64,000 bases of DNA from Chryseobacterium sp. IHB B 17019 (GTDB taxonomy: Bacteria; Bacteroidota; Bacteroidia; Flavobacteriales; Weeksellaceae). The position numbers were made by a program, and so were the translations under genes. Location: contig NZ_CP013293.1 of assembly GCF_001456155.1 (NCBI RefSeq), forward strand, positions 1,178,001 through 1,242,000, read 5' to 3'. The notes below the pieces were generated by a model. The model did not search any database, was not told the origin of the DNA, and was given only the letters and a program-made list of their open reading frames with translations. This document shows positions 1 through 9,370 of the stretch, one piece after another; within the stretch, counting starts at the first letter, position 1; every line of letters begins with the position of its first letter.

Positions 1-240
1 GTGCTTTACGGGTCCATCGGAAGTATGATTCTGCTGATGGTTTGGGTAAATGTCAATGTGTATCTTCTTCTCTTCGGAAGTGAGCTCAATATGGCCATCC
101 GAAGGGTGAGAATAGAGAAGCTGCTGTCAGATGAACTTAAAAAAGAAGCGTCAAATTACCACTCTCAAAACTCCGAACCTAGCCTTGAGAGTGATGAAGA
201 CCACATGAGGAAATTTAACAGTGAAGAAAAAAAAGATTAA
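1..240 (+). CDS. YihY/BrkB family membrane protein, C-terminal part
   Basis: The frame is open from the first base, so the gene begins outside the window and only the last 79 codons are seen. The visible part starts with a hydrophobic helix containing LLMVWVNVNVYLLLFGSELN, the typical last membrane segment of YihY/BrkB (formerly 'ribonuclease BN') proteins, with the conserved GxELN-like end, followed by a charged, Glu/Lys-rich cytoplasmic tail. The family is an inner-membrane protein group of uncertain function. The stop codon overlaps the last bases of the convergent nhaA by 4 nt. The family call rests on one segment only. Confidence 0.6.
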   Translation: MLYGSIGSMILLMVWVNVNVYLLLFGSELNMAIRRVRIEKLLSDELKKEASNYHSQNSEPSLESDEDHMRKFNSEEKKD

Positions 241-1415
241 TTTTCCTCTTCAATTACTTGATTTTTAGAGCTTATATTTAAAAGCATATAACCGAAAACC
301 GCTGCAAGGAAAGAAGCAATTAAAATGGCGAATTTCGCCTCGTCCTGAATTTCAATTTGTCCTTTAAAGGAAAGCAATGCGATGAAAATTGACATTGTAA
401 AACCAATTCCCGCCAGAAATCCTACTCCTAACATTTGTGTCCAGGAGCTGTTTTGAGGTAATGAGCTGATTTTTAATTTAATAGCTAGTAAAGAAAATAA
501 ATTAATTCCTATCAGTTTTCCTAAAATAAGCCCACCAATAATTCCTAAGCCTAAAGTACTGGTCAATCCCGACATCATTTCGTTGTTGAAGGTGATATTG
601 GTATTTGTCAAAGCAAAAATCGGCATGATTAAAAAGCTTACCGGGAAATGTAACTTATGTTCAAGTTTTTCCAAAGGCGAAATTTCTACATTGGAAGCAT
701 TCGTCGGAATTGAAAATGCTAATAAAACCCCCGCAATCGTAGCATGAATTCCTGAGTGATGAAGGAAATACCATAAAAATAATCCGGGAATGATATAGAA
801 AACTATTTTCGTAACCTTTAAAAAGTTTAATAAAAATAATAAAGCTGTAACTCCAAAAGATAGTAATAAATACATCCAATGAATCTGCTCCGTATAAAAT
901 ATGGCAATTACCAGAATTGCTCCCAAATCATCAACAATGGCCAGTGCTGCAAGAAAAATTTTAATAGAATTCGGAACCTTCTTTCCAAGCATAGAAACAA
1001 TCGCTAATGAAAACGCAATATCCGTTGCCATCGGGATTCCCCAGCCACTTCCATATTGCGTATTGGCATTAAAAATTGCATAAATAGTTGCCGGAACAAG
1101 CATTCCTCCAATGGCCGCAAAAATAGGAAGGGAAGCATTTTTAAAAGATGAAAGCTCACCTTCTACCATTTCTCTTTTGATTTCAAGCCCTACTAAAAGG
1201 AAGAAAATAGCCATTAAACCATCATTGATCCAAATGCTCACCGGATATTCCAGATGGAAAATATTAATCCCGACTTCTTTATCCAAAAATTGCTGAAAAC
1301 TCTCTGCCGCAGAGGAATTTGCAATTAATAAAGAAATTAAAACACAAAAAATAAGCATAATTCCAGAAGCCTGACTGCTGCTGAAAAACTTTTTAAAATA
1401 TACAGTTAAATTCAT
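237..1415 (-). CDS. nhaA: Na+/H+ antiporter NhaA
   Basis: A 392-residue inner-membrane protein, normal length for NhaA, with about a dozen hydrophobic segments. The signature ion-binding region is present: TDIAFSLAIVSMLG followed by the double aspartate in AIVDDLGAILVIAIFYT, which corresponds to the paired Asp residues that bind Na+ and protons in the Escherichia coli protein. It exports sodium in exchange for protons and supports pH and salt homeostasis. It lies 9 nt downstream of the (p)ppGpp synthetase gene on the same strand, so the two are probably cotranscribed. The call is firm. Confidence 0.95.
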   Translation of the reverse strand: MNLTVYFKKFFSSSQASGIMLIFCVLISLLIANSSAAESFQQFLDKEVGINIFHLEYPVSIWINDGLMAIFFLLVGLEIKREMVEGELSSFKNASLPIFAAIGGMLVPATIYAIFNANTQYGSGWGIPMATDIAFSLAIVSMLGKKVPNSIKIFLAALAIVDDLGAILVIAIFYTEQIHWMYLLLSFGVTALLFLLNFLKVTKIVFYIIPGLFLWYFLHHSGIHATIAGVLLAFSIPTNASNVEISPLEKLEHKLHFPVSFLIMPIFALTNTNITFNNEMMSGLTSTLGLGIIGGLILGKLIGINLFSLLAIKLKISSLPQNSSWTQMLGVGFLAGIGFTMSIFIALLSFKGQIEIQDEAKFAILIASFLAAVFGYMLLNISSKNQVIEEEN

Positions 1416-1424
1416 CTTATCTGA

Positions 1425-3626
1425 TTATAATCGTCTTACTCTTGAAATCCCGTTAATATCGTTAAGCTTTTTAAACGTTTGCTCCAATTGGCTTTTATTT
1501 TTTACCTCAAGATTGATAGTTCCGGTAAAAATTCCATCATTTGACTCTATTGACATACTTTTCATATCCATTCCCATTGCACCACTGATTACGGTTGTGA
1601 TATCGTTGATCATTCCCATTCTGTCGAGTCCTTCAATTTCGATTTTCACCCTGTTTTTAAAACTTTCTGCATTTACCCATTTTGCAGGAATCACCCTGTA
1701 GTCGTATTGCGCACGCAGATTGATTGCATTCGGGCAATTGTCACTGTGCACCTTAATTCCGTCCGAAATGGTAATGAAACCGAAAATTTTGTCGCCGGGA
1801 ATTACAGTACAACATTTTGCATAGCTATAATTGAGTTTTTCTTCGTCTTTCCCGAAAACAATCATGTCAAGATTCTGCTCTTTCGGCTCTACATAAGCTG
1901 TATTTTTTGTCGGCGATTTTCTGAACCTCGAAAGTAGATTATTAAAGACGTTTTTACTTTCAATATATTTTCTTAAGCTACTGGCATCCAGTTCGTTACT
2001 TTGAAATTTTAAGAATAACTCCTGTGAACTTTTCAGATTAAAGAATTTCTGAAGTTTATTTACTTCATCATCATTAAAGTTAATTTTTGCATGACGAAGC
2101 TTTCTCTGAAGTATCTCTTTTCCTTCTTCTACCAGCTGATTTTTTTGTGAGTTTAAATAACTCTTAATCTTAGACTTAGCCTTTGATGTAACTACAAATT
2201 CCAGCCAGTCGGATTTTGGTTTTTGGTTTTGTGAAGATAAAATATCTATCTGGTCACCGTTTTGAAGGACATAAGAAATAGGTACTAATTTCCCGTTGAT
2301 TTTTGCACCTAAACACTTCATTCCCAGATCAGAGTGAACGGCAAAAGCAAAGTCAAGCGCCGTTGCATTGGTAGGTAGAATTTTAATTTCGCCTTTCGGG
2401 GTAAATACAAAAACTTCTTTCGAATATAAATTAAGTTTAATATTATCTAGCAGTTCAGAGGTAGTAAGGTTTTGCTGTTCAAGAACTTCACGGATTTCTG
2501 TTACCCAATTTTCAAAATTCCGGTCGTCGGAGCTTTGTTTGTAGCCTTCTTTATATTTATAATGAGCTGCAACACCTTTTTCCGCGATTTCATCCATTCT
2601 TTCGGAACGGATCTGTACTTCGATCCATTTTTTGTCAGGCCCGAGAACAGTTAAATGCAAGCTTTCATAACCTGTCGAACGTGGCTGAGTAATCCAATCC
2701 CGCATTCTGGAAGGATTACTGTGATAGACGTCCGTTACAATAGAATAAATTTTCCACGCCAGGAACTTTTCATTTTTGGCATCGGATTTATAAATAATCC
2801 TAATGGCATAATTATCAAATACTTCCTCGAATGAAACACCTTGTTTCAACATTTTCCTGTAAATGGAAGAAATTGCTTTTGCGCGGCCTTTGATTTTAAA
2901 GTTTAACCCTTCATCATCCAATCTTTCCGAAACTTCTTTTTTAAACTCTTCAATATATCGTTCACGGCTTTCTTTGGCCAGTTCTAATTTTTCTGTGATT
3001 TCACTGAAAACTTCGGGATTGTTGTACTTTAAAGAAAGGTCCTCCAATTCGGATTTAATATTGTATAATCCAAGTCGGTGCGCCATCGGAGCGTAGATGT
3101 ATACCGTTTCAGAGGCGATTTTTTTCTGCTTATCCGGGGCCATGCTTTCCAGAGTTCGCATGTTGTGGAGACGGTCTGCAATTTTAATTAAGATAACTCT
3201 AAAGTCCTCAGAAAGAGTAAGTAATAGTTTTCTGTAATTTTCAGACTGTACAGAAATATTCTGGTGATTCATGATGGAGATCTTTGTCAGTCCATTCACG
3301 ATATTGGCTATTTTTTCACCAAAAATTTTCTTTAAATCTTCGTAAGTATAATCCGAATCTTCAATTACATCATGCAAAAGGGCACAGGCGATAGAAGAAG
3401 CGCCCAAACCGATTTCCGTCGCTACAATTTTGGCAACAGCAATAGGATGGTAAATGTAGGGTTCACCAGATTTTCTCCTTTGATCTTTGTGTGCGTCTAA
3501 TGCAATATCGAATGCTTTCCTGATGAGCTTGTTATTCTCTTCATTTAAGGTCCGGTATGTATTAGAAATCAGATCTTTATATCTTGCAAGTATTTCTTTG
3601 TTCTCCTGTTCTAAGTCGTAACTCAT
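1425..3626 (-). CDS. rel: Bifunctional (p)ppGpp synthetase/hydrolase (RelA/SpoT family)
   Basis: A 733-residue long RSH protein. The N-terminal HD hydrolase domain carries HDVIED (residues 85-90) and RLHNMRTLESM. The synthetase domain contains RAKAISSIYRKM and the RSTGYESLHLTV/WIEVQIRS segments. A TGS domain (around VFVFTPKGEIKILPTNAT) and a C-terminal ACT domain (VKIEIEGLDRMGMINDITTV) follow. Because the HD residues are intact, both synthesis and degradation of the alarmone are expected, as is usual for the single long RSH of Bacteroidota. It coordinates the stringent response to amino-acid starvation. Start chosen at the ATG giving the usual family length; nhaA follows directly. Confidence 0.95.
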   Translation of the reverse strand: MSYDLEQENKEILARYKDLISNTYRTLNEENNKLIRKAFDIALDAHKDQRRKSGEPYIYHPIAVAKIVATEIGLGASSIACALLHDVIEDSDYTYEDLKKIFGEKIANIVNGLTKISIMNHQNISVQSENYRKLLLTLSEDFRVILIKIADRLHNMRTLESMAPDKQKKIASETVYIYAPMAHRLGLYNIKSELEDLSLKYNNPEVFSEITEKLELAKESRERYIEEFKKEVSERLDDEGLNFKIKGRAKAISSIYRKMLKQGVSFEEVFDNYAIRIIYKSDAKNEKFLAWKIYSIVTDVYHSNPSRMRDWITQPRSTGYESLHLTVLGPDKKWIEVQIRSERMDEIAEKGVAAHYKYKEGYKQSSDDRNFENWVTEIREVLEQQNLTTSELLDNIKLNLYSKEVFVFTPKGEIKILPTNATALDFAFAVHSDLGMKCLGAKINGKLVPISYVLQNGDQIDILSSQNQKPKSDWLEFVVTSKAKSKIKSYLNSQKNQLVEEGKEILQRKLRHAKINFNDDEVNKLQKFFNLKSSQELFLKFQSNELDASSLRKYIESKNVFNNLLSRFRKSPTKNTAYVEPKEQNLDMIVFGKDEEKLNYSYAKCCTVIPGDKIFGFITISDGIKVHSDNCPNAINLRAQYDYRVIPAKWVNAESFKNRVKIEIEGLDRMGMINDITTVISGAMGMDMKSMSIESNDGIFTGTINLEVKNKSQLEQTFKKLNDINGISRVRRL

Positions 3627-3683
3627 TTGTGTAAAAGGCTATATTCACACGAAAATACGAAAATTTTTACACTTTTCAAAGGA

Positions 3684-3715
3684 CAAAAAAATCCGCAGAA
3701 TGTTCTACGGATTTT
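3684..3715 (-). terminator. Rho-independent terminator of the 122-codon gene
   Basis: Read on the minus strand, the arms AAAATCCG/CGGATTTT with an inner AGAA/TTCT extension (one mismatch) form a hairpin followed by a run of T. It lies just beyond the stop codon of the small gene at 3743-4111 and upstream of the (p)ppGpp synthetase gene on the same strand. Confidence 0.7.
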
Positions 3716-3742
3716 CGGTTATCAGTTTTTATTACAATTGTT

Positions 3743-4111
3743 TTAAAATTTTACTTCAGCAGATTCCATTCCGTTACTGGAACCTTTTATCCTCACGTCG
3801 GGGCTGTTATGGATTTCAGCTTTACATCTGGCATCGATATAGCTTTTTAGATTTTGATAATGAGCCTGTTCAATACTCATATTTTCAAATAAAAATGTTT
3901 TTAAAACAGAATTTTGGTTAAAAATATTCTTCGCATTATCAGCCTGGTCATTATCTCCTACCGATACACTTGCCAGATACTGGGCATTATGTTGTCCGTT
4001 ATCGAGATATACAATGTAATCTGAATTTTGAAAACCGGAACCTTCAAGGTCGGCTTCTAGCTTTTTGTAATCGCTGTGATGTGCAAATAATCCAGCTAAT
4101 ATATTTGACAT
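3743..4111 (-). CDS. Small protein of unknown function, general-stress-protein-like
   Basis: A 122-residue soluble protein beginning MSNILAGLFAHHSDYKKLEADL. The order of a short hydrophobic start, a mixed alpha/beta region (SGFQNSDYIVYLDN) and a glycine/aspartate-containing loop resembles the small ferredoxin-like domain of YflT/GSP17M-type general stress proteins, but the match is loose and no catalytic residues are recognisable. It has its own terminator and an AT-rich upstream region of about 200 nt, so it is probably a single-gene transcript. Function is not assigned. Confidence 0.6.
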   Translation of the reverse strand: MSNILAGLFAHHSDYKKLEADLEGSGFQNSDYIVYLDNGQHNAQYLASVSVGDNDQADNAKNIFNQNSVLKTFLFENMSIEQAHYQNLKSYIDARCKAEIHNSPDVRIKGSSNGMESAEVKF

Positions 4112-4317
4112 AAGCTATAGTTTTAAATTGTACTTAAAGATAACAATAAATTACGATATTTTTAATAAATTTTTAATAAAATTGAATATTTATTATTTTA
4201 TCTATAATTAATTGTTAAATTTTATGAGAATGTCTATTGAACGCGTGTTTAATAAATTGTTTTTAAAAAACTATTGTGTACTTGTTTGAAATAATTCAAA
4301 TTTGTGCTTAAAATTAA

Positions 4318-5577
4318 ATGATGAAAAAAATTATACTGGCTTTTTCTCTTTTTACGTCACTTTTACAGGCTCAATATACATGGACTGCCTTTCCATATCC
4401 ACCAGCAAACGGTGCAGGAAGATACGATGATGTGTTTTTTCTTAACGATAATGTTGGGTGGGCTGCAAAAGGAGGGAACGGAGCTGTTTTTAAAACAACA
4501 AACGGCGGCGGTACATGGACTCAGCAGGTAGTAAGTCCTGCGACCAACCAATATTACAGGAATATAGAATTTCTTAATGAAAATATTGGATTTCTGGGAA
4601 CGCTAAACAATAATTTTTATAAAACAGTAGACGGTGGAAATTCCTGGCAAAGAGTGAATAATATTTCACCTTATCCGGAAGCGATCTGTGGCTTGGATTG
4701 TGTCGGGACTTCAACGGTTTATGGGTGTGGAGCATGGTTTTATCCAGCTTATATTATTAAATCTACCGATAGTGGGAACACTTGGCAGTATATTGATATG
4801 TCTGCTTATGCAAATGCTTTGGTTGAAATTACTTTTATTAATGAAAATATAGGTTTTGCTGCAGGAAATGATGATAATGGCGCCGTAATATTAAAAACTT
4901 TTGACGGTGGAATGAATTGGACGAAAATCTACAACAGCAATATCCAAAACGAATATGTGTGGAAAATGCAGCTTTTAGACAACAATAAAATTTTCTGCTC
5001 CATTGAATCTGAAGCGCCAAATACAGGAAAATTGCTGAAATCTTTGGATGGAGGTTTTACCTGGGAAACGAAAACTTTTCCGGATGTATATGTTCAGGCT
5101 GTTGGTTTCACTTCTGCAACCCACGGTTGGATGGGTGGCCACAATACAGGATTTTACGAAACTTTTGACGGTGGAAATACCTGGATGAATACTGGGGTTG
5201 GAGGTTCTTTAAACAGAATTTTTATTATTAATAATGATTTGGCATACGCGGCTGGAACCAATGTGTATAAATTGACAACAGGAAGTTTAGGAACGCAGGA
5301 AATTGTCAATGAAAAACAGGAAAGAAAGTTAAAAATAGAAGTTGTTCCGAATCCTGTAAAGGATAAATTAAACCTCAATGTTTACTTTACACATTCTGAT
5401 CATATTATTATCGGTTTGTATGATGTCTCAGGAAAATTCATTAAAAATATCCTGAAAGATGATATCAATAAGGAAGGATTAAAAAAGTATTCTTTAGACT
5501 TTAATTATCCAAAAGGGAATTATCTTCTGGATGTACATTCCAATTTAGGCAGACAATCTATTAAAATTATTAAATAA
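4318..5577 (+). CDS. Secreted BNR/Ycf48-like beta-propeller protein with type IX sorting domain
   Basis: A 419-residue exported protein. It starts with a signal peptide (KKIILAFSLFTSLLQAQ). The body has at least six repeats of the form T-x-D-G-G-x-T-W (TTNGGGTWTQ, TVDGGNSWQR, STDSGNTWQY, TFDGGMNWTK, SLDGGFTWET, TFDGGNTWMN), which are Asp-box/BNR-type propeller blades similar to Ycf48. The last ~80 residues (VVPNPVKDKLNLNV ... SIKII) form a type A C-terminal sorting domain recognised by the type IX secretion system, so the protein is delivered to the cell surface or medium. Two adjacent ATG codons could start it; the second (4321) is equally plausible. Ligand unknown. Confidence 0.85.
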   Translation: MMKKIILAFSLFTSLLQAQYTWTAFPYPPANGAGRYDDVFFLNDNVGWAAKGGNGAVFKTTNGGGTWTQQVVSPATNQYYRNIEFLNENIGFLGTLNNNFYKTVDGGNSWQRVNNISPYPEAICGLDCVGTSTVYGCGAWFYPAYIIKSTDSGNTWQYIDMSAYANALVEITFINENIGFAAGNDDNGAVILKTFDGGMNWTKIYNSNIQNEYVWKMQLLDNNKIFCSIESEAPNTGKLLKSLDGGFTWETKTFPDVYVQAVGFTSATHGWMGGHNTGFYETFDGGNTWMNTGVGGSLNRIFIINNDLAYAAGTNVYKLTTGSLGTQEIVNEKQERKLKIEVVPNPVKDKLNLNVYFTHSDHIIIGLYDVSGKFIKNILKDDINKEGLKKYSLDFNYPKGNYLLDVHSNLGRQSIKIIK

Positions 5578-5584
5578 AAAATAA

Positions 5585-5609
5585 AAAGCGCAGAAAATCT
5601 CTGCGCTTT
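5585..5609. terminator. Bidirectional terminator between convergent genes
   Basis: Perfect 10-bp inverted repeat AAAGCGCAGA/TCTGCGCTTT with a 5-nt loop. It lies between the stop of the propeller gene on the plus strand and the stop of acs on the minus strand, with A/T runs on both sides, so it can serve both. Confidence 0.85.
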
Positions 5610-5623
5610 CTTATTTGTCAGGT

Positions 5624-7534
5624 TTATTCTATTCTCTCATTTTTGATTTCTTCAACGATTTCAGGATTCAATAAAGTGGAAATATCCCCGAAATTACTAA
5701 AATCACCTTCTGCAATTTTCCTCAGAATTCTACGCATGATTTTCCCGGAACGAGTCTTCGGAAGCCCAGAAACAAACTGGATTTTATCCAACTTCGCAAT
5801 CGGGCCAATCTGATCTGAAATCAATTGATTAATCTCTTTTTTAAGATTTTCTTTTTGGCGGCTCTCACCACTTTCTTTTAAAATTACAAAGCCATAGAGA
5901 GCATTTCCTTTAATGTCATGAGGATATCCCACAATCGCGGATTCCGCTACAGCAGGGTGCTCATTGATGCTGTCTTCAATAGGGGCTGTTCCCAAATTGT
6001 GCCCTGAAACAATAATCACATCATCTACGCGGCCTGTAATTCTGTAATACCCAACTTCATCCCTCAAAGCACCGTCCCCCGTGAAATATTTCCCTGGGAA
6101 AGCTGTAAAATAGGTTTCTTTATACCGCTGATGATCGCCCCAGATCGTTCTCGCAATTCCCGGCCATGGAAAACGGATGCAGAGATTTCCTGTTACCTGA
6201 TTTCCAGAGATTTCATTGCGTTTATCATCCATTAAAACAGGTTGGATTCCTGGTAAAGGCAGGGTGGCATAGGTCGGTTTTGTCGGGGTTACGAATGGAA
6301 GCGGCGAAATCATAATTCCTCCCGTCTCCGTTTGCCACCAGGTATCGACAATAGGGCATTTTTTTCTTCCTACATGGTCGTTGAACCAATGCCATGCTTC
6401 TTCATTTATTGGTTCCCCTACAGATCCGATAACTTTTAATGAGCTTAAATCATGTTTGTCAACCCACTCAGCGTTTTCTTTTGCCAGTGAACGAATTGCC
6501 GTGGGAGCAGTATAGAATTGTGTAATTTTGTGTTTTTCAATGACTTGCCAGAATCTGTTCGGTTCGGGATACGTTGGAATACCTTCAAAAATAACGGTTG
6601 TTGCGCCATTCAAAAGCGGGCCGTAGAGAATATAGGAATGTCCTGTAATCCAGCCAATATCGGCAGTACACCAGTAAATATCGTTTTCTTTATAATTAAA
6701 AACATTTTTAAAAGTATAGGCTGTGTAGACCATATAACCGGCAGAAGTGTGAAGCATTCCTTTTGGCTTACCTGTTGATCCTGAGGTGTATAAAATGAAA
6801 AGCGGATCTTCCGCATCCATAATTACAGTAACGAAATCCTGGGATGCTTTTTCATATAAATCTGCCATCCAGAAATCTCTGCCTTCTTTCATTTTTATTT
6901 CGTTGTTGGTTCTTTTTACAACCAAAACGGACTCCACACTCGGCGTTTTTTCGAGAGCTTCATCAATAATGCTCTTCAGATCCAACACTTTGTTTCCCCT
7001 ATAGCTTCCATCGGATGTGATCACCATTTTTGCACCGCAGTCATTCACTCTTGAGGCCACTGCAGAAGCGGAAAATCCGGCAAAAATAACGGAATGAACA
7101 GCGCCTAATTTTGCACAAGCCAACATTGTAATTGCCAGTTCGGGGATCATGGGAAGGTAAATGCAGACCCTGTCGCCTTTTTCAATGCCCATCTCACGTA
7201 AAATATTGGCTGTTTTATTGACTCTTGTGTACAATTCGTTGTAAGAAATATGATGTGCCTCTTCTTTGGGATCATTCGGTTCCCAGATGATGGCAGTTTT
7301 GTCGCCCCGTACGGAAAGGTGCCTGTCCAGGCAGTTTTTGGTGATATTTAATTTTGCATTTTTAAACCAGGTGATTTTGGCTTCATTCATATCATATTTT
7401 ACCACTTTGCTCCATCGCTGATACCATACAAAATTTTGATCTGCAATCTTATCCCAGAATTTTTTAGGATTTTTTATTGATTTTTTATATTCTTCAAAAT
7501 AGTGCGGCAAATCTTCTATCAGGTAATTTCTCAT
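5624..7534 (-). CDS. acs: Acetyl-CoA synthetase (acetate--CoA ligase)
   Basis: A 636-residue AMP-forming ligase of normal length that converts acetate, ATP and CoA to acetyl-CoA. The adenylate-forming signature YTSGSTGKPKG is followed by the acetyl-CoA synthetase segment WCTADIGWITGHSY, the WWQTETGG substrate pocket, and at the C terminus PKTRSGKIMRR, whose lysine is the catalytic residue that is reversibly acetylated in this family. The divergently placed Lrp/AsnC gene is not adjacent in an operon (200-nt gap). The call is firm. Confidence 0.96.
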   Translation of the reverse strand: MRNYLIEDLPHYFEEYKKSIKNPKKFWDKIADQNFVWYQRWSKVVKYDMNEAKITWFKNAKLNITKNCLDRHLSVRGDKTAIIWEPNDPKEEAHHISYNELYTRVNKTANILREMGIEKGDRVCIYLPMIPELAITMLACAKLGAVHSVIFAGFSASAVASRVNDCGAKMVITSDGSYRGNKVLDLKSIIDEALEKTPSVESVLVVKRTNNEIKMKEGRDFWMADLYEKASQDFVTVIMDAEDPLFILYTSGSTGKPKGMLHTSAGYMVYTAYTFKNVFNYKENDIYWCTADIGWITGHSYILYGPLLNGATTVIFEGIPTYPEPNRFWQVIEKHKITQFYTAPTAIRSLAKENAEWVDKHDLSSLKVIGSVGEPINEEAWHWFNDHVGRKKCPIVDTWWQTETGGIMISPLPFVTPTKPTYATLPLPGIQPVLMDDKRNEISGNQVTGNLCIRFPWPGIARTIWGDHQRYKETYFTAFPGKYFTGDGALRDEVGYYRITGRVDDVIIVSGHNLGTAPIEDSINEHPAVAESAIVGYPHDIKGNALYGFVILKESGESRQKENLKKEINQLISDQIGPIAKLDKIQFVSGLPKTRSGKIMRRILRKIAEGDFSNFGDISTLLNPEIVEEIKNERIE

Positions 7535-7736
7535 ATTTCTTTACTGTTGAAATTGGTTTTATGATACTAAATTAATATTTAATTTCCGGTTAATCCTTTT
7601 ATCTGCGCGATTTTTTTGTGCTTAAACTTGATTTTTTATTCTGAAATTAAATGTAAAATTTCCAGACGCAATTAGAATGCATCAAAACGATTGTAAAAGT
7701 GTGACTTAATCTCTTAACTATTAATGTTTTGAATTA

Positions 7737-8198
7737 TTAAGTTAAATCAATTTTAAACTTAGTGGATTTTTTCACTTCATGCAGCACGATAGAACTATGG
7801 TATTGCCCGATATTAGGAATGTTTGAGATCACGTTCACGGCAAATTCATTATAAGAATTAATATCTTTTGCAATGATTTTCAACATATAATCATATACCC
7901 CGGAAAGGCTGATGATTTCCTGGACTTCATCATATTTTCCGATGTTTTTTTCGAAGGCTTCAAGGACTTTCTGGGATTGTTCTTTCAGGCGAATATTACA
8001 ATAAACGACAATATTTAAGCCTAATTTTTCACGATTTAAAAGACCGACATATTTCTCAATAATCCCATTTTTCTCCAATTGTTTGATGCGTTCATAGGTT
8101 GGAGTAAAGGTAAGACCTATCTTTTCTGAAATTTCTTTCACCGATAAAGTAGAGTCTTCCTGAATGATACTGAGAATCATTTTATCTTTTAAATCCAT
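7737..8198 (-). CDS. Lrp/AsnC family transcriptional regulator
   Basis: A 153-residue protein with an N-terminal winged helix (DSTLSVKEISEKIGLTFTPTYERIKQLEKNGIIEKYVG) and a C-terminal RAM/ACT-like ligand domain (SGVYDYMLKIIAKDINSYNEF). This family usually binds amino acids as an octamer and controls amino-acid metabolism. It is divergent from the pyrB leader. On its own strand a TATTTTTG element (complement of 8222-8229) lies 23 nt upstream of the ATG and is a plausible -7 box, though no clear -33 partner is present. Confidence 0.9.
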   Translation of the reverse strand: MDLKDKMILSIIQEDSTLSVKEISEKIGLTFTPTYERIKQLEKNGIIEKYVGLLNREKLGLNIVVYCNIRLKEQSQKVLEAFEKNIGKYDEVQEIISLSGVYDYMLKIIAKDINSYNEFAVNVISNIPNIGQYHSSIVLHEVKKSTKFKIDLT

Positions 8199-8284
8199 AT
8201 AAAAAGTGAAGTTTGATTAAACAAAAATAGTATTTAAAAATGAAAGTAAATAAGATTAAGGTTTTAAATTATTTGAAATTTGAT

Positions 8285-8315
8285 TTTGTCAGTTTGTGAA
8301 ATTGTTGTATCTTTG
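8285..8315 (+). promoter_or_regulatory. Bacteroidota-type promoter of the pyrB leader
   Basis: TTTG at 8285-8288 (-33 element) and TATCTTTG at 8308-8315 (-7 element) are separated by 19 nt, the consensus arrangement for the Bacteroidota primary sigma factor. The expected start of transcription is a few bases downstream, at or just before the leader ATG at 8322. Confidence 0.8.
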
Positions 8316-8321
8316 CACCTA

Positions 8322-8393
8322 ATGAATAACACAGTATTTATATCATTAGAATTACCGGGCGTAAGCGCCCTTTACGATATTTATTTATTTTAA
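8322..8393 (+). CDS. Putative pyrB leader peptide (23 codons)
   Basis: A short frame starts at ATG 8322, only 6 nt after the -7 element, and ends at TAA 8391-8393, inside the first bases of the attenuator stem. Its last codons (LYDIYLF) fall in a U-rich stretch. In E. coli pyrBI a similar leader is translated; when UTP is scarce RNA polymerase pauses in the U-rich region, the coupled ribosome catches up and prevents the terminator from forming. The geometry here matches that scheme. The mRNA would be leaderless or nearly so. Function is inferred from layout, not from peptide similarity. Confidence 0.6.
   Translation: MNNTVFISLELPGVSALYDIYLF
8357..8370 (+). promoter_or_regulatory. Pause-type hairpin in the pyrB leader
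   Basis: GGGCG and CGCCC pair around a TAAG loop. It stands directly before a U-rich stretch (8371-8391) that precedes the terminator. This is the position of the transcription pause hairpin in UTP-sensed pyrBI attenuation. Confidence 0.55.
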
Positions 8394-8421
8394 GCGAAGA
8401 TATTTTCTTCGCTTTTTTTTT
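8392..8421 (+). terminator. Attenuator upstream of pyrB
   Basis: AAGCGAAGA (8392-8400) pairs perfectly with TCTTCGCTT (8406-8414) and is followed by a run of nine T. It ends 18 nt before the pyrB start codon and lies within the same transcript, so it must act as a regulated attenuator, not as the end of a gene. The stop codon of the leader peptide overlaps the left arm. Confidence 0.8.
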
Positions 8422-8439
8422 GTAAAAATTTAAGATAAT

Positions 8440-9330
8440 ATGTTTACGATTACAGAACTAAGCACCGAGAGAATCAACAGTATACTGACTGAAGCAATGG
8501 CTTTTGCAAACGGAAAAACTGCTAAAATTGAAGGAGAAGTTTTTTGCTCAAATCTTTTCTTTGAAGACAGTACAAGAACAAAAACAAGTTTTGATATTGC
8601 CGAAAGAAAATTAGGACTGCAAGTGGTGCCTTTTGACGCATCTCACAGTTCTGTAAACAAAGGGGAAAGCCTTTATGATACGGTAAAAACAATTGAAAGC
8701 TTAGGCGTAAATCTGGTTGTAATCAGAGATAAGAAAGACAGATATTTTGACGAATTAAAAAACATTAAAATCCCTGTGATCAACGGAGGAGACGGAACAG
8801 GAAACCATCCATCCCAATGTATGCTGGATTTGATGACAATTTATCAGGAATTCGGAAAGTTTGAAGGCTTGAAAATAGGAATTGTAGGAGATGTAAAACA
8901 CAGCCGTGTTGCTAATTCCAATGCCGAAGCACTCAGAAGATTAGGTGCAAAGGTGTACTTCTCAGGTCCGGAACAATGGTTTGATGAAGGAGCTTTGATT
9001 AACGGGACTTATTTATCTGTAGACCAGCTAATTGCTGAAGTAGATGTTTTGATGCTGCTAAGAATCCAGCACGAAAGGCACGATGCAAAAATGAGTTTCT
9101 CCGCTTCGGAATACCACAGAAAATATGGTTTAACGAAAGAAAGAGAAAAAGCAATGAAAAAGGAAGCAATTATCATGCATCCGGCACCCATCAACAGAGG
9201 TGTTGAAATTGATACAGACTTAGTGGAATGCGAACGTTCAAGAATTTTCAAACAGATGCAGAACGGTGTTTTCGCAAGAATGGCAATTTTAAAAGAAGCC
9301 TTGGAAAAACAAGGATTTACTTTTAAATAA
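8440..9330 (+). CDS. pyrB: Aspartate carbamoyltransferase catalytic subunit
   Basis: A 296-residue enzyme that makes N-carbamoyl-aspartate, the committed step of pyrimidine synthesis. The carbamoyl-phosphate loop [12 protein letters not shown] (STRT at 44-47) and the C-terminal [12 protein letters not shown] segment are present, and HPSQCMLD corresponds to the second half of the active site. No regulatory subunit gene (pyrI) follows; the next genes supply its substrate (carA, carB). Expression is probably set by the leader attenuator just upstream. Confidence 0.95.
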   Translation: MFTITELSTERINSILTEAMAFANGKTAKIEGEVFCSNLFFEDSTRTKTSFDIAERKLGLQVVPFDASHSSVNKGESLYDTVKTIESLGVNLVVIRDKKDRYFDELKNIKIPVINGGDGTGNHPSQCMLDLMTIYQEFGKFEGLKIGIVGDVKHSRVANSNAEALRRLGAKVYFSGPEQWFDEGALINGTYLSVDQLIAEVDVLMLLRIQHERHDAKMSFSASEYHRKYGLTKEREKAMKKEAIIMHPAPINRGVEIDTDLVECERSRIFKQMQNGVFARMAILKEALEKQGFTFK

Positions 9331-9370
9331 ATCAATAGAAAAACAAAGAGAAAAGATAACGCCCGCAAAA

